Shown one piece after another: positions 36,817 through 47,006 of a DNA stretch of 64,000 nt. Source of the DNA: Lachnospiraceae bacterium (GTDB lineage Bacteria > Bacillota > Clostridia > Lachnospirales > Lachnospiraceae); NCBI GenBank assembly GCA_029053015.1, contig JAIDHX010000034.1, positions 124,001 through 188,000 on the forward strand, read 5' to 3'. The position numbers and the translations under genes are program-made. The notes under the pieces were generated by a model. The model had not been told where the DNA came from. It worked only from the letters and a program-made list of their open reading frames with translations, and did no database searches. The stretch's first letter is position 1; each line of letters begins with the position of its first letter.

Positions 36817-38223
36817 ATGAGCCGTAAGGAAAGAAATGAACGCATAATAGAAATAGCAGTAGGTGCAGCGTTGTTTGCAGCATTGCTCATATGGGGGCTT
36901 GTGCAGCCGATTGGAAGTCAGCCTGACGAGCGGTGCCGGTATGTGCTTCCCTACTACATTATGAGGGAGGGAAAACTGCCCAACGGAAATGTCAGTGAAC
37001 TGGTAATCAGTACATGGGGTATTTCCTACGCATTTTTCCCGGGACTGCCCTATCTGGTGATGGCACTGTTTATGAAAGTAACATCATTCTTTACTGCAAA
37101 TTCTTATGCGTTGCTGATGGCGGCGAGAGTTGTCAATATGCTTGCCGGTGTGGTGAGTTATGTGTTTATTCGAAAGACAGCTAAAAAGCTGTTTTCCAAT
37201 CAGTGGACAGGCTGGTTTTTTACTTTGACAGCCGCTTTCTGGCCGCAGGCATTGTTTATCTATACTTATGTGAACTGCGATGCGTTTGCGTGTATGTCCT
37301 GTGCGATTATGGTTTATGCGCTGGTGAGCGGTCTGAAGGAAAGCTGGACGGTAAAGAATTATGTGACACTTTCCATTGGAATTGCAATTTGTGCGCTTTC
37401 CTACTACAATGCCTACGGAATGGTGCTGGGAAGTGTCATTGTGTTTTTGGTATCTTTCTTCTACAGGAAAGAGAATGGAAAGACGGGTTTTGCCATGAAG
37501 GACTGCCTGCGGATTGGTTTTACCATTGCGGGAATTGTGTTTGTCCTTGCGGGCTGGTGGTTTATCAGAAGTGCAGTTTTGAACGAGGGGGATTTCCTTG
37601 GTTTTGCGGCAAACCGCAGAAGCGCGGAACTTTATGCGGTGGACAGCTTTAAGCCGTCCGTGAAGGAGACGCTTCGGAGTACCGGCAATCCAATCTATTG
37701 TCTGGCTTTGAACTATGACTATCGCTATATGCTGACGCAGAGCTTTTTCGGAAGATTTGGAAATATGGATTTACCTGCGCCTAACTATGTGCTTCGCGGC
37801 TTTAAGATTATTTTGTTTGTCGGGATTCTGGGATTGCTTCTGCCAAACAGGAGAAAAGCCTTCACGGGAGTAAAGCGTGCCGGATTTTGTGCCGGTATGT
37901 TTGTGGCGGCGCTTACCCCTCTTTTGCTGGCGTACTGGTACGCTTACGCAAGCGATTATCAGGCGCAGGGCAGGTATCTTCTGCCGGGTCTGATTCCAAT
38001 GCTGAGTATTCTCTTTATGGGCATACAGAATATCACGGACTGTATCACAAAAATCACGGCAAAGAAGGCTGTCTTTGGCACATGGCTTTTGCGTGTTTTG
38101 TATGTGGGAAGCTATGTGTATATTGCAGCGGCAGCAGCGGGCAGCATTTATACGGTGTGGAGACAGTATTATCCGGTTTTTTCGGAGACGCTTGGGATGA
38201 TTTTTACGGGGGGACCGATTTAG
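36817..38223 (+). CDS. Polytopic membrane protein, DUF2142/GT-C-like
   Basis: 468 residues from ATG 36817 (AGAGG upstream), with about eleven membrane helices. The first extracellular loop reads QPIGSQPDERCRYVLPYYIMREGKLPNG, which resembles the acidic loop (PDE) of DUF2142 and GT-C type glycosyltransferases that use lipid-linked sugars. The middle loop (NRRSAELYAVDSFKPSVKETLRSTG) is probably external. It may act in wall or surface polysaccharide decoration, but the donor and acceptor are unknown. It is the last + gene before the structured element and the mannan cassette. Confidence 0.7.
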   Translation: MSRKERNERIIEIAVGAALFAALLIWGLVQPIGSQPDERCRYVLPYYIMREGKLPNGNVSELVISTWGISYAFFPGLPYLVMALFMKVTSFFTANSYALLMAARVVNMLAGVVSYVFIRKTAKKLFSNQWTGWFFTLTAAFWPQALFIYTYVNCDAFACMSCAIMVYALVSGLKESWTVKNYVTLSIGIAICALSYYNAYGMVLGSVIVFLVSFFYRKENGKTGFAMKDCLRIGFTIAGIVFVLAGWWFIRSAVLNEGDFLGFAANRRSAELYAVDSFKPSVKETLRSTGNPIYCLALNYDYRYMLTQSFFGRFGNMDLPAPNYVLRGFKIILFVGILGLLLPNRRKAFTGVKRAGFCAGMFVAALTPLLLAYWYAYASDYQAQGRYLLPGLIPMLSILFMGIQNITDCITKITAKKAVFGTWLLRVLYVGSYVYIAAAAAGSIYTVWRQYYPVFSETLGMIFTGGPI

Positions 38224-38239
38224 AGGGACGCTCTGTCAG

Positions 38240-38433
38240 GCGTAAGGGTGGTTTTGCGGAAAGTCACGCTTGCAGCGAACCGGTATACCTGTACAGACGC
38301 GCTTTCGCTCGGATAAAAACGCAGCGGTACGTAAGGCGCCAAAGGACGGCGCCTAAATACCGGCGTTTTTATACGGTCTGTACAGGCATACCGGTTCGCT
38401 GCAGGCTGAAAGCGGCAAAGGGCGGACTTACGC
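38240..38433 (-). ncRNA. Large structured element, copy 2 (same architecture as 12471-12700)
   Basis: Read on the - strand: outer GCGTAAG (38427-38433) with CTTACGC (38240-38246); CCCTTTGCCG-containing 5' segment (38412-38421); a 23-base-pair helix, 38381-38403 with 38271-38293, one mismatch; CAGACC/GTCTG stem; ATAAAAACGC paired with GCGTTTTTAT (38363-38372 with 38313-38322); GGTATTTAGGCGCC paired with GGCGCCTTACGTACC around GTCCTTT; and GAGCGAAAGCG with a GAAA tetraloop. The conserved blocks equal those of copy 1, but every long helix has a different sequence. It lies between two convergent genes, 60 bases after the DUF3237 gene on its own strand. No protein is encoded. Orientation is assigned by the GNRA loop. 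Confidence 0.65.
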
Positions 38434-38492
38434 ATGGTTTCGCTTTGAGGTGATTTGCGAAGTGAAGTGGACATGAGGTATAAAAAGGAATA

Positions 38493-38873
38493 TTATCCGA
38501 ATATGGAAACGATGACGCCGTTTTCTTTCGGTTCTATTTCGGCTTTCAGTTCAGCTCCTTCAAATTCTGAAAGAGCCGGGCTGTCGGTTACGATTTTGGG
38601 AATAAACCCATCATTAAAGCTGCCGTTATTTTCTATAAAACAGCGGCATTCTTTTCCTTCAATATCTTTTCCTTCAAGCATATATCTTGCGGAAAGAACC
38701 ATATGATTGTCCTTAGAGGAATATTGTGTATCAAAACCTGTGCCAATCACTTTTCCGTTAAAATATCTGCCTCTGGCTTCGCCTGTAAAGGAAAGCATGC
38801 ATACGTCATGCAGCTTTCCTTTTACGCAAATGGTGTCAGTTATGTCAACATAGATATCAAAAAGTTTTATCAT
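38493..38873 (-). CDS. DUF3237-like protein
   Basis: 126 residues, predicted all-beta. Segments LSFTGEARGRYFNGKVIGTGFDTQ and VLSARYMLEGKDIEGKECRCFIENNG match the pattern of DUF3237 proteins (a glycine-rich strand, then xARYxLE and a VxNxG turn). No signal peptide, and no known reaction. It starts four bases inside the end of the mannanase gene (38870-38873), so it is translationally coupled to it and probably belongs to the same mannan-related unit. Confidence 0.6.
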   Translation of the reverse strand: MIKLFDIYVDITDTICVKGKLHDVCMLSFTGEARGRYFNGKVIGTGFDTQYSSKDNHMVLSARYMLEGKDIEGKECRCFIENNGSFNDGFIPKIVTDSPALSEFEGAELKAEIEPKENGVIVSIFG

Positions 38874-39886
38874 TTTTCTCCTTCTTGTTCGAATAATTCT
38901 TTCGGAAGCTCATCAAGCGTAATGACTTTATCACTGTTATAAACGGCAGAAAGATTTGTTTTATTCTGATTTACTACAAAATCAGTATGCCATATCATAA
39001 ACCAGGACCAGAGATCTCCATCTGATTCAAACTTTTCGACAGAAGGAACATTTCCGCACTCATGGAATGCCATGGGCTTGTCTGTATTCATTGCCGCCAG
39101 TTTCACCCATGCTGCTTTGTTTGTAGAATTATCGTATGTATCGGAGCCGATAATATCACAATAATCATCACCGGGATACCATCCGCTCTTTACTTCTCCC
39201 GAGTAACCAAGCACCCAGATAAGATTTGTAAGACCGAATTCGTTTGTATAGCGGTCATACATCATCTGCCAAAGTTTGATGAAGTTTTCGCCTCCTCCTT
39301 TGCCCCACCAGAACCATCCGCCGTCAAATTCATGGAATGGTCTCCACAGCACGGGGATACCTGCGTCACGCAGCTCTGCAAGTGCGTTTGCCGCCTTGTC
39401 CCAGTTTGCAATCATTGCATTGTATTCATCCGTTCCCGGGGTAAGGAGTTTTTCAAAATCGGGCTCATCGCCAAGAGATTCCGTGTATCCTTTTCCGTTG
39501 ATGCCTGTGTGCCAGCATATGGTGACTAATCCACCCTTTTCATGCCATTCTTTTGCGCGTGCGACAACTCCGTCAAAATCGTCATTCATAAAGTCAAGAC
39601 CACGCATTGCGGGAAGCTTTCCGGTTGCTTCTTCGATGATTTCCATTTCATAATCGGGACTTGTCATCCATGTTGATTCCTGCTGACAGGATAGCATGTA
39701 TGTACCGAAGCTGTCACAGATGTAATCATACACTTTCTGCGTATTTACATCAGCATTTGGATTTGACAGGGAATACTTTGGTGTATAACCAGTTGTGTTG
39801 GTGTTTTTCTTATTTGCTGCACAGCCTGACATGGAAACAATTAACACCATTGCTGCGCATATTACAGATACCATTTTCTTCATCAT
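38870..39886 (-). CDS. GH26 endo-beta-mannanase, lipoprotein
   Basis: 338 residues. A lipoprotein signal peptide ends at Cys22 (VSMSGC), so the enzyme is anchored outside. The catalytic domain shows WRPFHEFDGGWFWWG with Glu186 as acid/base and AFHECGN with Glu276 as nucleophile, the GH26 pair, at the expected spacing of about 90 residues; TICWHTG and DIIGSDTYD support the family. It should cleave beta-1,4-mannosyl bonds in mannan, glucomannan or galactomannan at the cell surface. There is no carbohydrate-binding module. The neighbours are an esterase and an AraC regulator. Confidence 0.92.
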   Translation of the reverse strand: MMKKMVSVICAAMVLIVSMSGCAANKKNTNTTGYTPKYSLSNPNADVNTQKVYDYICDSFGTYMLSCQQESTWMTSPDYEMEIIEEATGKLPAMRGLDFMNDDFDGVVARAKEWHEKGGLVTICWHTGINGKGYTESLGDEPDFEKLLTPGTDEYNAMIANWDKAANALAELRDAGIPVLWRPFHEFDGGWFWWGKGGGENFIKLWQMMYDRYTNEFGLTNLIWVLGYSGEVKSGWYPGDDYCDIIGSDTYDNSTNKAAWVKLAAMNTDKPMAFHECGNVPSVEKFESDGDLWSWFMIWHTDFVVNQNKTNLSAVYNSDKVITLDELPKELFEQEGEK

Positions 39887-39910
39887 TCATCTACCTTCTT
39901 TCTTTTCGTA

Positions 39911-40699
39911 TCATTGAAATATCATTCTGAAATAATTGTACAGATGAGGGGTGACGCTGCTGTGGTCATGACCTGTCCGGGACATTAAGTGCCAGAGATA
40001 AACCTCCCCATTTCTTGCAAAAATATCCTTGTATGTTGCGGGATTTGTACCTACAACGCCGTCATGTTCCGCCGCACTTAGTAAAAGGAGTTCGGGCTTG
40101 TTTTCACCGAATGTGAGTTGGTCTTCTTTCAGCATCCAAGGGTAGCCTGTGCCCTCAGTAAGACCGGGAGCAGCACATACAGCACCGATGTATCCGAACT
40201 TTTCGGGATTGGAAACGCCGATAAAAAGCGATTCTCTTCCACCCATGGAAAAACCTGTGATTGCTGTATTCTCTCTGCCTTCTGCCACGGAAAAGTTTTC
40301 TTCTATGAATGGCATAAGGTCCGTCATCATATCATTTATAAAATTGTCGTAATTGAGTGTGTTCTGAGTATCCATTCCTGTACAGTATGGCATATCTTTG
40401 CTGCAGTAGATGTAGGGGCATACAACGATCATTTCATGTGCTTCACCATCGGCAACAAGATTTGTCAGCATTGTGCTGATATGAACGATATCTCTTGTCA
40501 TCCAGTCTTCATTGTCATAATATCCATGAAGGATATAAAGCACAGGATATTTTTTATCTTCGGAATAGTCCGCGGGCAGCAGCACATTTACAGGAGTATC
40601 CCTCTCGGCTGTTCGGGAATAATATGTGTATTTTTCAAATGAGGGATATGTTGTACCTTCACGCTCTGTGAGTATTTCTTCGGGTGGCATTTCAACCAT
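39911..40699 (-). CDS. Alpha/beta-hydrolase esterase (esterase D/acetyl esterase type)
   Basis: 262 residues, with no signal peptide seen. The central LYILHGYYDNEDWM oxyanion segment, TGFSMGGRESL nucleophile elbow (Ser151), Asp213 and a His in RTGHDHSS (244 or 246) form the catalytic triad of the putative-esterase family that includes feruloyl and acetyl-xylan esterase domains. Next to a GH26 mannanase it probably removes acetyl or similar ester groups from mannan oligomers. As the mannanase is outside and this protein seems cytoplasmic, it would act on imported oligosaccharides. GAGGAG precedes the ATG. Confidence 0.85.
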   Translation of the reverse strand: MVEMPPEEILTEREGTTYPSFEKYTYYSRTAERDTPVNVLLPADYSEDKKYPVLYILHGYYDNEDWMTRDIVHISTMLTNLVADGEAHEMIVVCPYIYCSKDMPYCTGMDTQNTLNYDNFINDMMTDLMPFIEENFSVAEGRENTAITGFSMGGRESLFIGVSNPEKFGYIGAVCAAPGLTEGTGYPWMLKEDQLTFGENKPELLLLSAAEHDGVVGTNPATYKDIFARNGEVYLWHLMSRTGHDHSSVTPHLYNYFRMIFQ

Positions 40700-40879
40700 T
40701 TATTCTGCACTCCTCTATGATACTTTATTATATTTTTTCTATCATAGAAAATGGTGTTTTGCAATATAAAATTCTGAATATAATCAGCCCTTAAAATATT
40801 AAAAATTTAAAAGTTCATTTTGTAAAACGCAATAAATATGCTATTTCTTGCAAAAACTAAAATTAATTTTGTTAAAGTA

Positions 40880-40908
40880 TTGACATAACTTTATACATAG
40901 GATATAAA
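40880..40908 (+). promoter_or_regulatory. Promoter of the AraC regulator in the mannan cassette
   Basis: TTGACA at 40880-40885 and TATAAA at 40903-40908, 17 bases apart. The divergent 235-base gap (40700-40934) is very AT-rich; on the - side a TATAAT is seen (40727-40732) with no good -35, as expected for an activator-dependent esterase-mannanase promoter. Confidence 0.65.
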
Positions 40909-40934
40909 AAAAGAACATTCGAGGAGGGAAAATT

Positions 40935-41771
40935 ATGAAGCTGGAAAAAAGTATTTATCCGTATAATCCGGAAGCAAGGACTCTTCCGTTTTTTCTTTTC
41001 GGTATCGGCGGAAGTGCATATCAAGAGCGTGTCAACAGACCTGATGGATATATGTGGAATCAGATACTTTTCTGTGCTATGGGCAGCGGAACGCTTTCAT
41101 ATGATGAAAAGGAAGTCAAAATCAGTGCAGGAGATTATTTTTTTCTGCCAAAGGATAAACCGCATACTTATTATCCTGACGGAGAATTATGGGATGTAAG
41201 GTGGATTGCGTTCGAAGGAAGCATCTGTGATGAAATTCTGGCCAGATTCGGAATGACTGCGCCTATTGTCATTAAACCTGCTGATGAAACAACAATGGAA
41301 AGGATATTTGACAAAATGGTAATATCTCAGGAAAATGATATCCTTTATTGTGATTATACATGTTCAGGACTTCTGTATGATTATCTCATTGAGTTTCACA
41401 GGCTCATGGATGCCAATGCCGACAGTGCCAGAAGCAGGCAAATATCAATGCTTCTTCCCGTCCTGAGATTCATGCATGATAACTTTCGCAGTGATATTTC
41501 CATGACACAGCTAAGCGAAATCATGGGCGTTACACCCCAGCATTTCTGTCGTGTTTTTAGGAAAACTATGAATGTCCGTCCAAATGAATTTCTGACGCAG
41601 CTAAGAATTGATGAAGCCAAACGCCTTTTGACCGAAAGAGATATTTCGGTATCAGATGCGGCTGAAAAATCAGGCTTCAGAGATGCCGGATATTTCAGCA
41701 CGGTGTTCAGAAAGTGGGAAGGAATGCCGCCTGCTGCATACAAAAAGAAAATGAAAGGAAGCTTTTCATAA
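40935..41771 (+). CDS. AraC family transcriptional regulator (mannan cassette)
   Basis: 278 residues: an N-terminal cupin-type sensor domain (about 20-150; SGTLSYDEKEVKISAGDYFFLPKDKPHTYYP-like strand pattern) and a C-terminal double helix-turn-helix (about 180-275; ISMTQLSEIMGVTPQHFCRVFRK and ISVSDAAEKSGFRDAGYFSTVFRKW). AGGAGGG precedes the ATG. It is transcribed divergently from the esterase and mannanase and probably activates them when mannan sugars are present. It ends just upstream of the uvrB promoter. Confidence 0.9.
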   Translation: MKLEKSIYPYNPEARTLPFFLFGIGGSAYQERVNRPDGYMWNQILFCAMGSGTLSYDEKEVKISAGDYFFLPKDKPHTYYPDGELWDVRWIAFEGSICDEILARFGMTAPIVIKPADETTMERIFDKMVISQENDILYCDYTCSGLLYDYLIEFHRLMDANADSARSRQISMLLPVLRFMHDNFRSDISMTQLSEIMGVTPQHFCRVFRKTMNVRPNEFLTQLRIDEAKRLLTERDISVSDAAEKSGFRDAGYFSTVFRKWEGMPPAAYKKKMKGSFS

Positions 41772-41775
41772 AAAA

Positions 41776-41787
41776 GAACAAATGTTC
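41776..41787 (+). promoter_or_regulatory. LexA (DinR/Cheo) SOS box upstream of uvrB
   Basis: GAACAAATGTTC: GAAC-N4-GTTC, the core of the Gram-positive LexA site, ten bases upstream of the uvrB -35 region. Confidence 0.8.
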
Positions 41788-41796
41788 AGAAATTGC

Positions 41797-41825
41797 TGTA
41801 CAAATTCTGGGCAGTATGTTATAAT
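41797..41825 (+). promoter_or_regulatory. Promoter of uvrB-uvrA
   Basis: TGTACA at 41797-41802 and TATAAT at 41820-41825, 17 bases apart, with a TGn extended -10. Confidence 0.7.
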
Positions 41826-41916
41826 CAAGGCTGCTTTAAGGTGTTTTTATGTTGTTGTGTCTATGTTCTATTTAACAGGCAGCTTTTAGTATGGATTTCG
41901 GAGGTGATTTTGGACT

Positions 41917-43902
41917 ATGTTGTTCAAATTACACAGTGAATATCAGCCTACTGGCGATCAGCCCCAGGCCATCGAAGCATTAGTAAAAGGCTTCAAAGAA
42001 GGCAATCAATTTCAGACTTTGCTGGGGGTTACGGGTTCCGGCAAGACTTTTACCATGGCGAATATCATCGCTGCATTGAATAAGCCGACTCTTGTGATTG
42101 CCCACAATAAGACGTTGGCGGGGCAGTTGTATGGAGAGTTTAAGGAGTTCTTTCCGGAAAATGCAGTGGAATATTTTGTGTCCTACTATGATTATTACCA
42201 GCCGGAGGCTTATGTGCCGTCTTCGGATACCTATATTGCCAAGGATTCTGCGGTGAATGAGGAGATAGACCGGCTCAGGCTTTCTGCGACGGCTTCCCTT
42301 ACGGAGCGCAGGGACGTGGTGGTGGTTGCCAGCGTATCCTGCATCTATGGTCTGGGAAGTCCGGAGGACTATCAGGGGATGCTGGTATCCCTGCGTCCGG
42401 GCATGATAAAGGACAGGGAGCAGGTGCTCAGGGAATTGATTGATATCCAGTATGACCGCAACGATTTGGATCAGCAGAGGGGCACTTTCCGCGTGAGGGG
42501 CGATGTGGTGGAAGTCTATCCGGCGCAGGGCGGCGATTATCTTATCCGGATTGAGTTTTTCGGCGATGAAATTGACCGTATCTGCGAGGTGGAGCCTCTT
42601 ACGGGGCAGGTGCATGCCACGCTGAATCACATCACGATTTTTCCGGCGTCCCATTATGTGGTGGCGGCTGATAAAATCAGAAAGGCGTGTGATAATATAG
42701 AAAAAGAGCTGGAGGAGCGTATCCGGTATTTTAAGGGAGAGGACAAGCTTTTGGAAGCCCAGCGGATATCAGAAAGAACCAATTTTGATATTGAGATGCT
42801 CAGGGAGACGGGGTTCTGCTCAGGCATTGAGAACTATTCCCGACATTTAAGCGGTATGAAAGAAGGGGAGCCGCCCCATTGCCTGCTGGACTATTTCGGC
42901 GACGATTTTCTGATAATTATAGATGAATCCCATATGACGATTCCACAGATCAGGGGTATGTATGCGGGCGACCGTTCCCGCAAGACCACACTTGTGGATT
43001 ATGGCTTCCGTCTGCCGTCGGCGCTGGACAACAGACCGTTGAATTTCAGTGAGTTTGAGTCACATATCGACCAGATGCTTTTTGTGTCGGCGACACCGTC
43101 CGACTATGAGGCAGAACATGAATTGCTGCGTACAGAGCAGATTATCCGTCCTACGGGACTTTTGGATCCTGAGATTTCCGTTCGTCCGGTGGAAGGGCAG
43201 ATTGACGATTTGATAGCGGAAGTGAGGAAGGAGACGGAAAAGCACAATAAAATCCTGGTGACGACGCTGACAAAGCGCATGGCAGAGGATTTGACAGACT
43301 ATATGAAGGATGTCGGCATACGGGTCAAATATCTGCACTCAGATATTGATACGTTGGAGAGAGCAGAGATTATCAGGGACATGCGGCTCGACGTGTTTGA
43401 CGTGCTGGTGGGTATCAATCTACTCAGAGAGGGTCTCGATATTCCTGAGATTTCACTGGTTGCCATTCTGGATGCGGATAAGGAAGGCTTTCTGCGTTCG
43501 GGGACATCTCTGATACAGACTGTCGGAAGAGCGGCAAGAAATGCAGAAGGACATGTCATTATGTATGCCGACAATATGACGGATTCCATGCGGGAAGCGA
43601 TAGAGGAGACGAACAGAAGACGTACCCTGCAGCAAAAGTATAATGAAGAGCATGGTATCACGCCGCAGACGATTAAGAAAGCGGTTCGCGACTTGATTCG
43701 CATTTCGAAGGTGATTGCCAAGGAAGAGGTATGCTTTGAAAAAGATCCGGAATCCATGGACACCAAAGCGCTTGAAAAGCTGATTGCAGATGTGCAGAAA
43801 AAGATGCAGAAGGCGGCGGCTGACCTTAATTTTGAAGCGGCGGCAGAGCTGCGGGATAAGATGGTTGAGTTGAAAACGATTTTGCGGGACAGAGAAGAAT
43901 AG
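41917..43902 (+). CDS. uvrB: Excinuclease ABC subunit B
   Basis: 661 residues, standard length. GVTGSGKT (Walker A, residues 37-44) and [18 protein letters not shown] (the beta-hairpin that inserts into DNA) identify UvrB; helicase motifs follow ([37 protein letters not shown]), and the C-terminal UVR domain ([19 protein letters not shown]) binds UvrC. It loads on lesions delivered by UvrA. The GGAGGTGA site is 12 bases from the ATG, rather far. An SOS box upstream indicates LexA control. uvrA follows after 17 bases. Confidence 0.97.
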   Translation: MLFKLHSEYQPTGDQPQAIEALVKGFKEGNQFQTLLGVTGSGKTFTMANIIAALNKPTLVIAHNKTLAGQLYGEFKEFFPENAVEYFVSYYDYYQPEAYVPSSDTYIAKDSAVNEEIDRLRLSATASLTERRDVVVVASVSCIYGLGSPEDYQGMLVSLRPGMIKDREQVLRELIDIQYDRNDLDQQRGTFRVRGDVVEVYPAQGGDYLIRIEFFGDEIDRICEVEPLTGQVHATLNHITIFPASHYVVAADKIRKACDNIEKELEERIRYFKGEDKLLEAQRISERTNFDIEMLRETGFCSGIENYSRHLSGMKEGEPPHCLLDYFGDDFLIIIDESHMTIPQIRGMYAGDRSRKTTLVDYGFRLPSALDNRPLNFSEFESHIDQMLFVSATPSDYEAEHELLRTEQIIRPTGLLDPEISVRPVEGQIDDLIAEVRKETEKHNKILVTTLTKRMAEDLTDYMKDVGIRVKYLHSDIDTLERAEIIRDMRLDVFDVLVGINLLREGLDIPEISLVAILDADKEGFLRSGTSLIQTVGRAARNAEGHVIMYADNMTDSMREAIEETNRRRTLQQKYNEEHGITPQTIKKAVRDLIRISKVIAKEEVCFEKDPESMDTKALEKLIADVQKKMQKAAADLNFEAAAELRDKMVELKTILRDREE

Positions 43903-43919
43903 AAGGAGATAGAGAAAAC

Positions 43920-46784
43920 ATGGAAGAGGTACAGAAAATACGCCCCAGGGAGTGGATTAAAATCAGGGGGGCGAAGGAGCATAATCTGAAAAATATCAAC
44001 GTGGATATTCCGCGCAACGAGCTGGTGGTGCTGACGGGGCTTTCCGGTTCCGGCAAGTCTTCGCTGGCGTTTGATACGATTTATGCGGAGGGGCAAAGGC
44101 GTTATATGGAGTCACTGTCCTCTTATGCAAGGCAGTTTTTGGGGCAGATGGAGAAGCCGAATGTGGAAAAAATTGACGGATTGTCTCCTGCCATTTCCAT
44201 TGACCAGAAGTCCACAAACCGGAATCCGCGTTCTACGGTGGGAACTGTCACGGAAATTTATGATTATTTTCGTCTGCTGTATGCGAGAATCGGGATTCCG
44301 CACTGTCCGAAATGCGGCAGGGAGATTGCAAAACAGAGCGTGGACCAGATGGTGGATCAGATTATGGCACTTGAAGAAGGCACCAGGATACAGCTTCTTG
44401 CACCGGTGGTACGCGGGCGAAAAGGCGAGCATGCCAAGGTGTTTGACAGGGCAAAGAGAAGCGGCTACGTCCGTGTCCGTGTGGACGGAAGCTTGTATGA
44501 GCTTTCTGAGGAGATAAAGCTTGATAAAAATATCAAGCACAATATAGAAGTGGTGGTGGACCGTCTTGTAGTAAAGGAAGGCATCGAGCGCCGTCTGACG
44601 GATTCCGTGGAAAACGTGCTGGAATTAGCAGAAGGGCTTTTGGAGGTGGATGTGATTGGCGGAGAGCCTATGAGCTTCAGCCAAAGCTTTTCCTGCCCGG
44701 ACTGCGGTGTCAGCATAAGCGAAATTGAGCCGCGCAGCTTTTCCTTTAATAATCCCTTCGGCGCGTGTCCCGACTGCTTTGGACTGGGCTATAAGATGGA
44801 ATTTGATGTTGAGCTGATGATTCCCGACCAGACGCTCAGCATAAGCGAAGGTGCGATTGCCGTGATGGGCTGGCAGTCCTGTGCTGACAAGGGAAGTTTT
44901 ACCAATGCAGTGCTGCAGGCGCTCTGCGAAGAGTACCACTTTGATTTGGATACGCCCTTTGAACAGTATTCCGATAAGGTAAAATATGTGCTGCTGCATG
45001 GCACCGATGGCAAAAAGGTTAACGTTTACTATGAGGGACAGCGTGGTAAGGGCGTCTATCCGGTGGCGTTTGAGGGACTGATAAAAAATGTGGAACGCAA
45101 ATATCGGGAGACGGCTTCCGATATTATGAAGCAGGAGTATGAAACCTTCATGCGGATTACACCTTGTAAGCTTTGCGGCGGCATGCGCCTGAAAAAGGAG
45201 TCGCTGGCGGTTACGGTTTGCGACAGAAATATTTACGAAATTACTTCCATGTCCATAGATAAGCTGCAGGAATTTTTATGTGAAATGAAACTGACAACGC
45301 AGCAGGAATTAATCGGAAAACAGATTTTAAAGGAAATCAGGGCAAGAGTCGGCTTTTTGGTGAATGTGGGATTGAATTATCTGTCGCTGGCGCGGGCGAC
45401 TGCCACGCTCTCCGGAGGCGAAGCACAGCGAATTCGCCTTGCCACGCAGATTGGTTCCGGTCTGGTGGGTGTATGCTATATTCTGGACGAACCCAGCATC
45501 GGACTGCACCAGCGGGATAATGATAAGCTTTTGAATGCGTTAAAGAATTTAAAGAATCTGGGGAACACCCTGATAGTAGTAGAACACGACGAAGATACCA
45601 TGCTTGCCGCGGACTATATTGTGGACATCGGCCCGGGTGCGGGCTCCCACGGAGGCGAAGTGGTGGCATGCGGCACGGCTGAGGAAATCATGAAGACGCC
45701 GGAGTCTGTGACAGGGCAGTATCTGAGCGGCACAAAGAAAATCCCTGTGCCGAAAGCAAGGAGGAAACCCACGGGCAGCCTTATCGTGCAGGGAGCGCAG
45801 GAAAATAACCTGAAAAACATAGACGTCACCTTCCCCCTTGGCGTTATGACGGTTGTGACAGGTGTGTCAGGATCCGGTAAAAGTTCACTGGTGAATGAGA
45901 TTCTTTACAAACATTTGGCAAAGAGCCTGAACCGTGCAAGGACGATTCCCGGAAAACACAAAGGGATTCAGGGCATCGAGCAGCTTGACAAGGTGATTAA
46001 TATCGACCAGTCCCCGATTGGACGGACGCCCCGTTCCAATCCGGCGACCTATACCGGCGTGTTTGACCAAATCAGGGATTTGTTTGCTTCTACGGCGGAC
46101 GCAAAGGCGAAAGGCTATAAAAAGGGAAGGTTCAGCTTCAATGTGAAGGGCGGGCGCTGTGAGGCGTGCAGCGGCGACGGCATTATCAAGATAGAGATGC
46201 ATTTCCTTCCCGATGTCTATGTGCCCTGCGAGGTCTGTGGCGGCAGGCGCTACAACAGGGAGACACTGGATGTTAAATATAAGGGAAAGAGTATCTATGA
46301 TGTTCTGGATATGACGGTGGAGGAGGCAGTTTCCTTCTTTGAAAACGTGCCATCCATACGGCGCAAGATAGAAACGCTGCATGATGTGGGACTCTCCTAT
46401 GTCAAACTGGGACAGCCCTCTACAGAGCTTTCCGGAGGCGAGGCGCAGCGAATCAAGCTTGCGACCGAGCTGAGTAAGCGGAGCACGGGGAAGACCATAT
46501 ATATTTTGGACGAGCCCACCACAGGTCTTCATTTTGCCGATGTGCATAAGCTGATAGAAATATTGCAGAGACTGACGGAGGGCGGCAATACCGTGGTGGT
46601 TATCGAGCACAACCTGGATGTCATTAAAACGGCGGACTATATTATTGATATCGGTCCTGAGGGCGGCGATGGCGGCGGCACCGTGATAGCAAAGGGAACA
46701 CCGGAGGAGGTGGCAGAAAATCCCAAGTCATATACGGGGCAGTATATTAAGAAAATGCTGTATAAAAATAAGCAGAACCCCTAA
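43920..46784 (+). CDS. uvrA: Excinuclease ABC subunit A
   Basis: 954 residues. Two ABC ATPase modules: Walker [10 protein letters not shown] (about 40) and GVSGSGKSS (about 647), with ABC signatures [19 protein letters not shown] and [17 protein letters not shown]. Zinc-binding pairs CPKCG, CPDCG/CPDC and [14 protein letters not shown] lie between. It scans DNA for damage as a dimer and hands it to UvrB. It shares the uvrB transcript and its SOS control, and ends before a hairpin terminator. Confidence 0.97.
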   Translation: MEEVQKIRPREWIKIRGAKEHNLKNINVDIPRNELVVLTGLSGSGKSSLAFDTIYAEGQRRYMESLSSYARQFLGQMEKPNVEKIDGLSPAISIDQKSTNRNPRSTVGTVTEIYDYFRLLYARIGIPHCPKCGREIAKQSVDQMVDQIMALEEGTRIQLLAPVVRGRKGEHAKVFDRAKRSGYVRVRVDGSLYELSEEIKLDKNIKHNIEVVVDRLVVKEGIERRLTDSVENVLELAEGLLEVDVIGGEPMSFSQSFSCPDCGVSISEIEPRSFSFNNPFGACPDCFGLGYKMEFDVELMIPDQTLSISEGAIAVMGWQSCADKGSFTNAVLQALCEEYHFDLDTPFEQYSDKVKYVLLHGTDGKKVNVYYEGQRGKGVYPVAFEGLIKNVERKYRETASDIMKQEYETFMRITPCKLCGGMRLKKESLAVTVCDRNIYEITSMSIDKLQEFLCEMKLTTQQELIGKQILKEIRARVGFLVNVGLNYLSLARATATLSGGEAQRIRLATQIGSGLVGVCYILDEPSIGLHQRDNDKLLNALKNLKNLGNTLIVVEHDEDTMLAADYIVDIGPGAGSHGGEVVACGTAEEIMKTPESVTGQYLSGTKKIPVPKARRKPTGSLIVQGAQENNLKNIDVTFPLGVMTVVTGVSGSGKSSLVNEILYKHLAKSLNRARTIPGKHKGIQGIEQLDKVINIDQSPIGRTPRSNPATYTGVFDQIRDLFASTADAKAKGYKKGRFSFNVKGGRCEACSGDGIIKIEMHFLPDVYVPCEVCGGRRYNRETLDVKYKGKSIYDVLDMTVEEAVSFFENVPSIRRKIETLHDVGLSYVKLGQPSTELSGGEAQRIKLATELSKRSTGKTIYILDEPTTGLHFADVHKLIEILQRLTEGGNTVVVIEHNLDVIKTADYIIDIGPEGGDGGGTVIAKGTPEEVAENPKSYTGQYIKKMLYKNKQNP

Positions 46785-46827
46785 AGTTTTAATGGCGGTA
46801 TGCCGATTATAATAACATCAAAAGCAT

Positions 46828-46880
46828 GGATGCAGGAAAAGAACGGAAGGAACCGTTTGTTTTCTGCATCCAATTTAATT
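46828..46880 (+). terminator. Terminator after uvrA
   Basis: GGATGCAG (46828-46835) with CTGCATCC (46864-46871), the stem continuing through AAAA/TTTT past a one-base bulge and an inner ACGG/CCGT; an AT-rich tract follows. Confidence 0.6.
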
Positions 46881-46925
46881 TGCTAAAATTTTAATAAACC
46901 CCTATGAAAATGGAGCGATTTAGGT

Positions 46926-46931
46926 TATAAT
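46926..46931 (+). promoter_or_regulatory. Possible -10 of the mbl-flhO-flhP unit
   Basis: TATAAT at 46926-46931 with no clear -35 at 17 bases (TATGAA). The same TTATAATAAC decamer also occurs at 46807-46816. Confidence 0.4.
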
Positions 46932-47006
46932 AACTTCGAATGTTCAAGAACAGGTTTGTTTGAAACGGCAATTTAGCGAGTGCGCTGCCATGAAAGGGGT
47001 ACGTTT

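Noticed and set aside
37203..37652. 149-codon + frame inside the polytopic membrane protein gene
   Set aside because: Frame-shifted shadow of a membrane protein (Cys/Phe/Leu-rich) with no start site of its own.
46807..46931. Two TTATAATAAC decamers before mbl as paired promoters
   Set aside because: Neither has a convincing -35 at the right distance; only the nearer one is listed, with low confidence.
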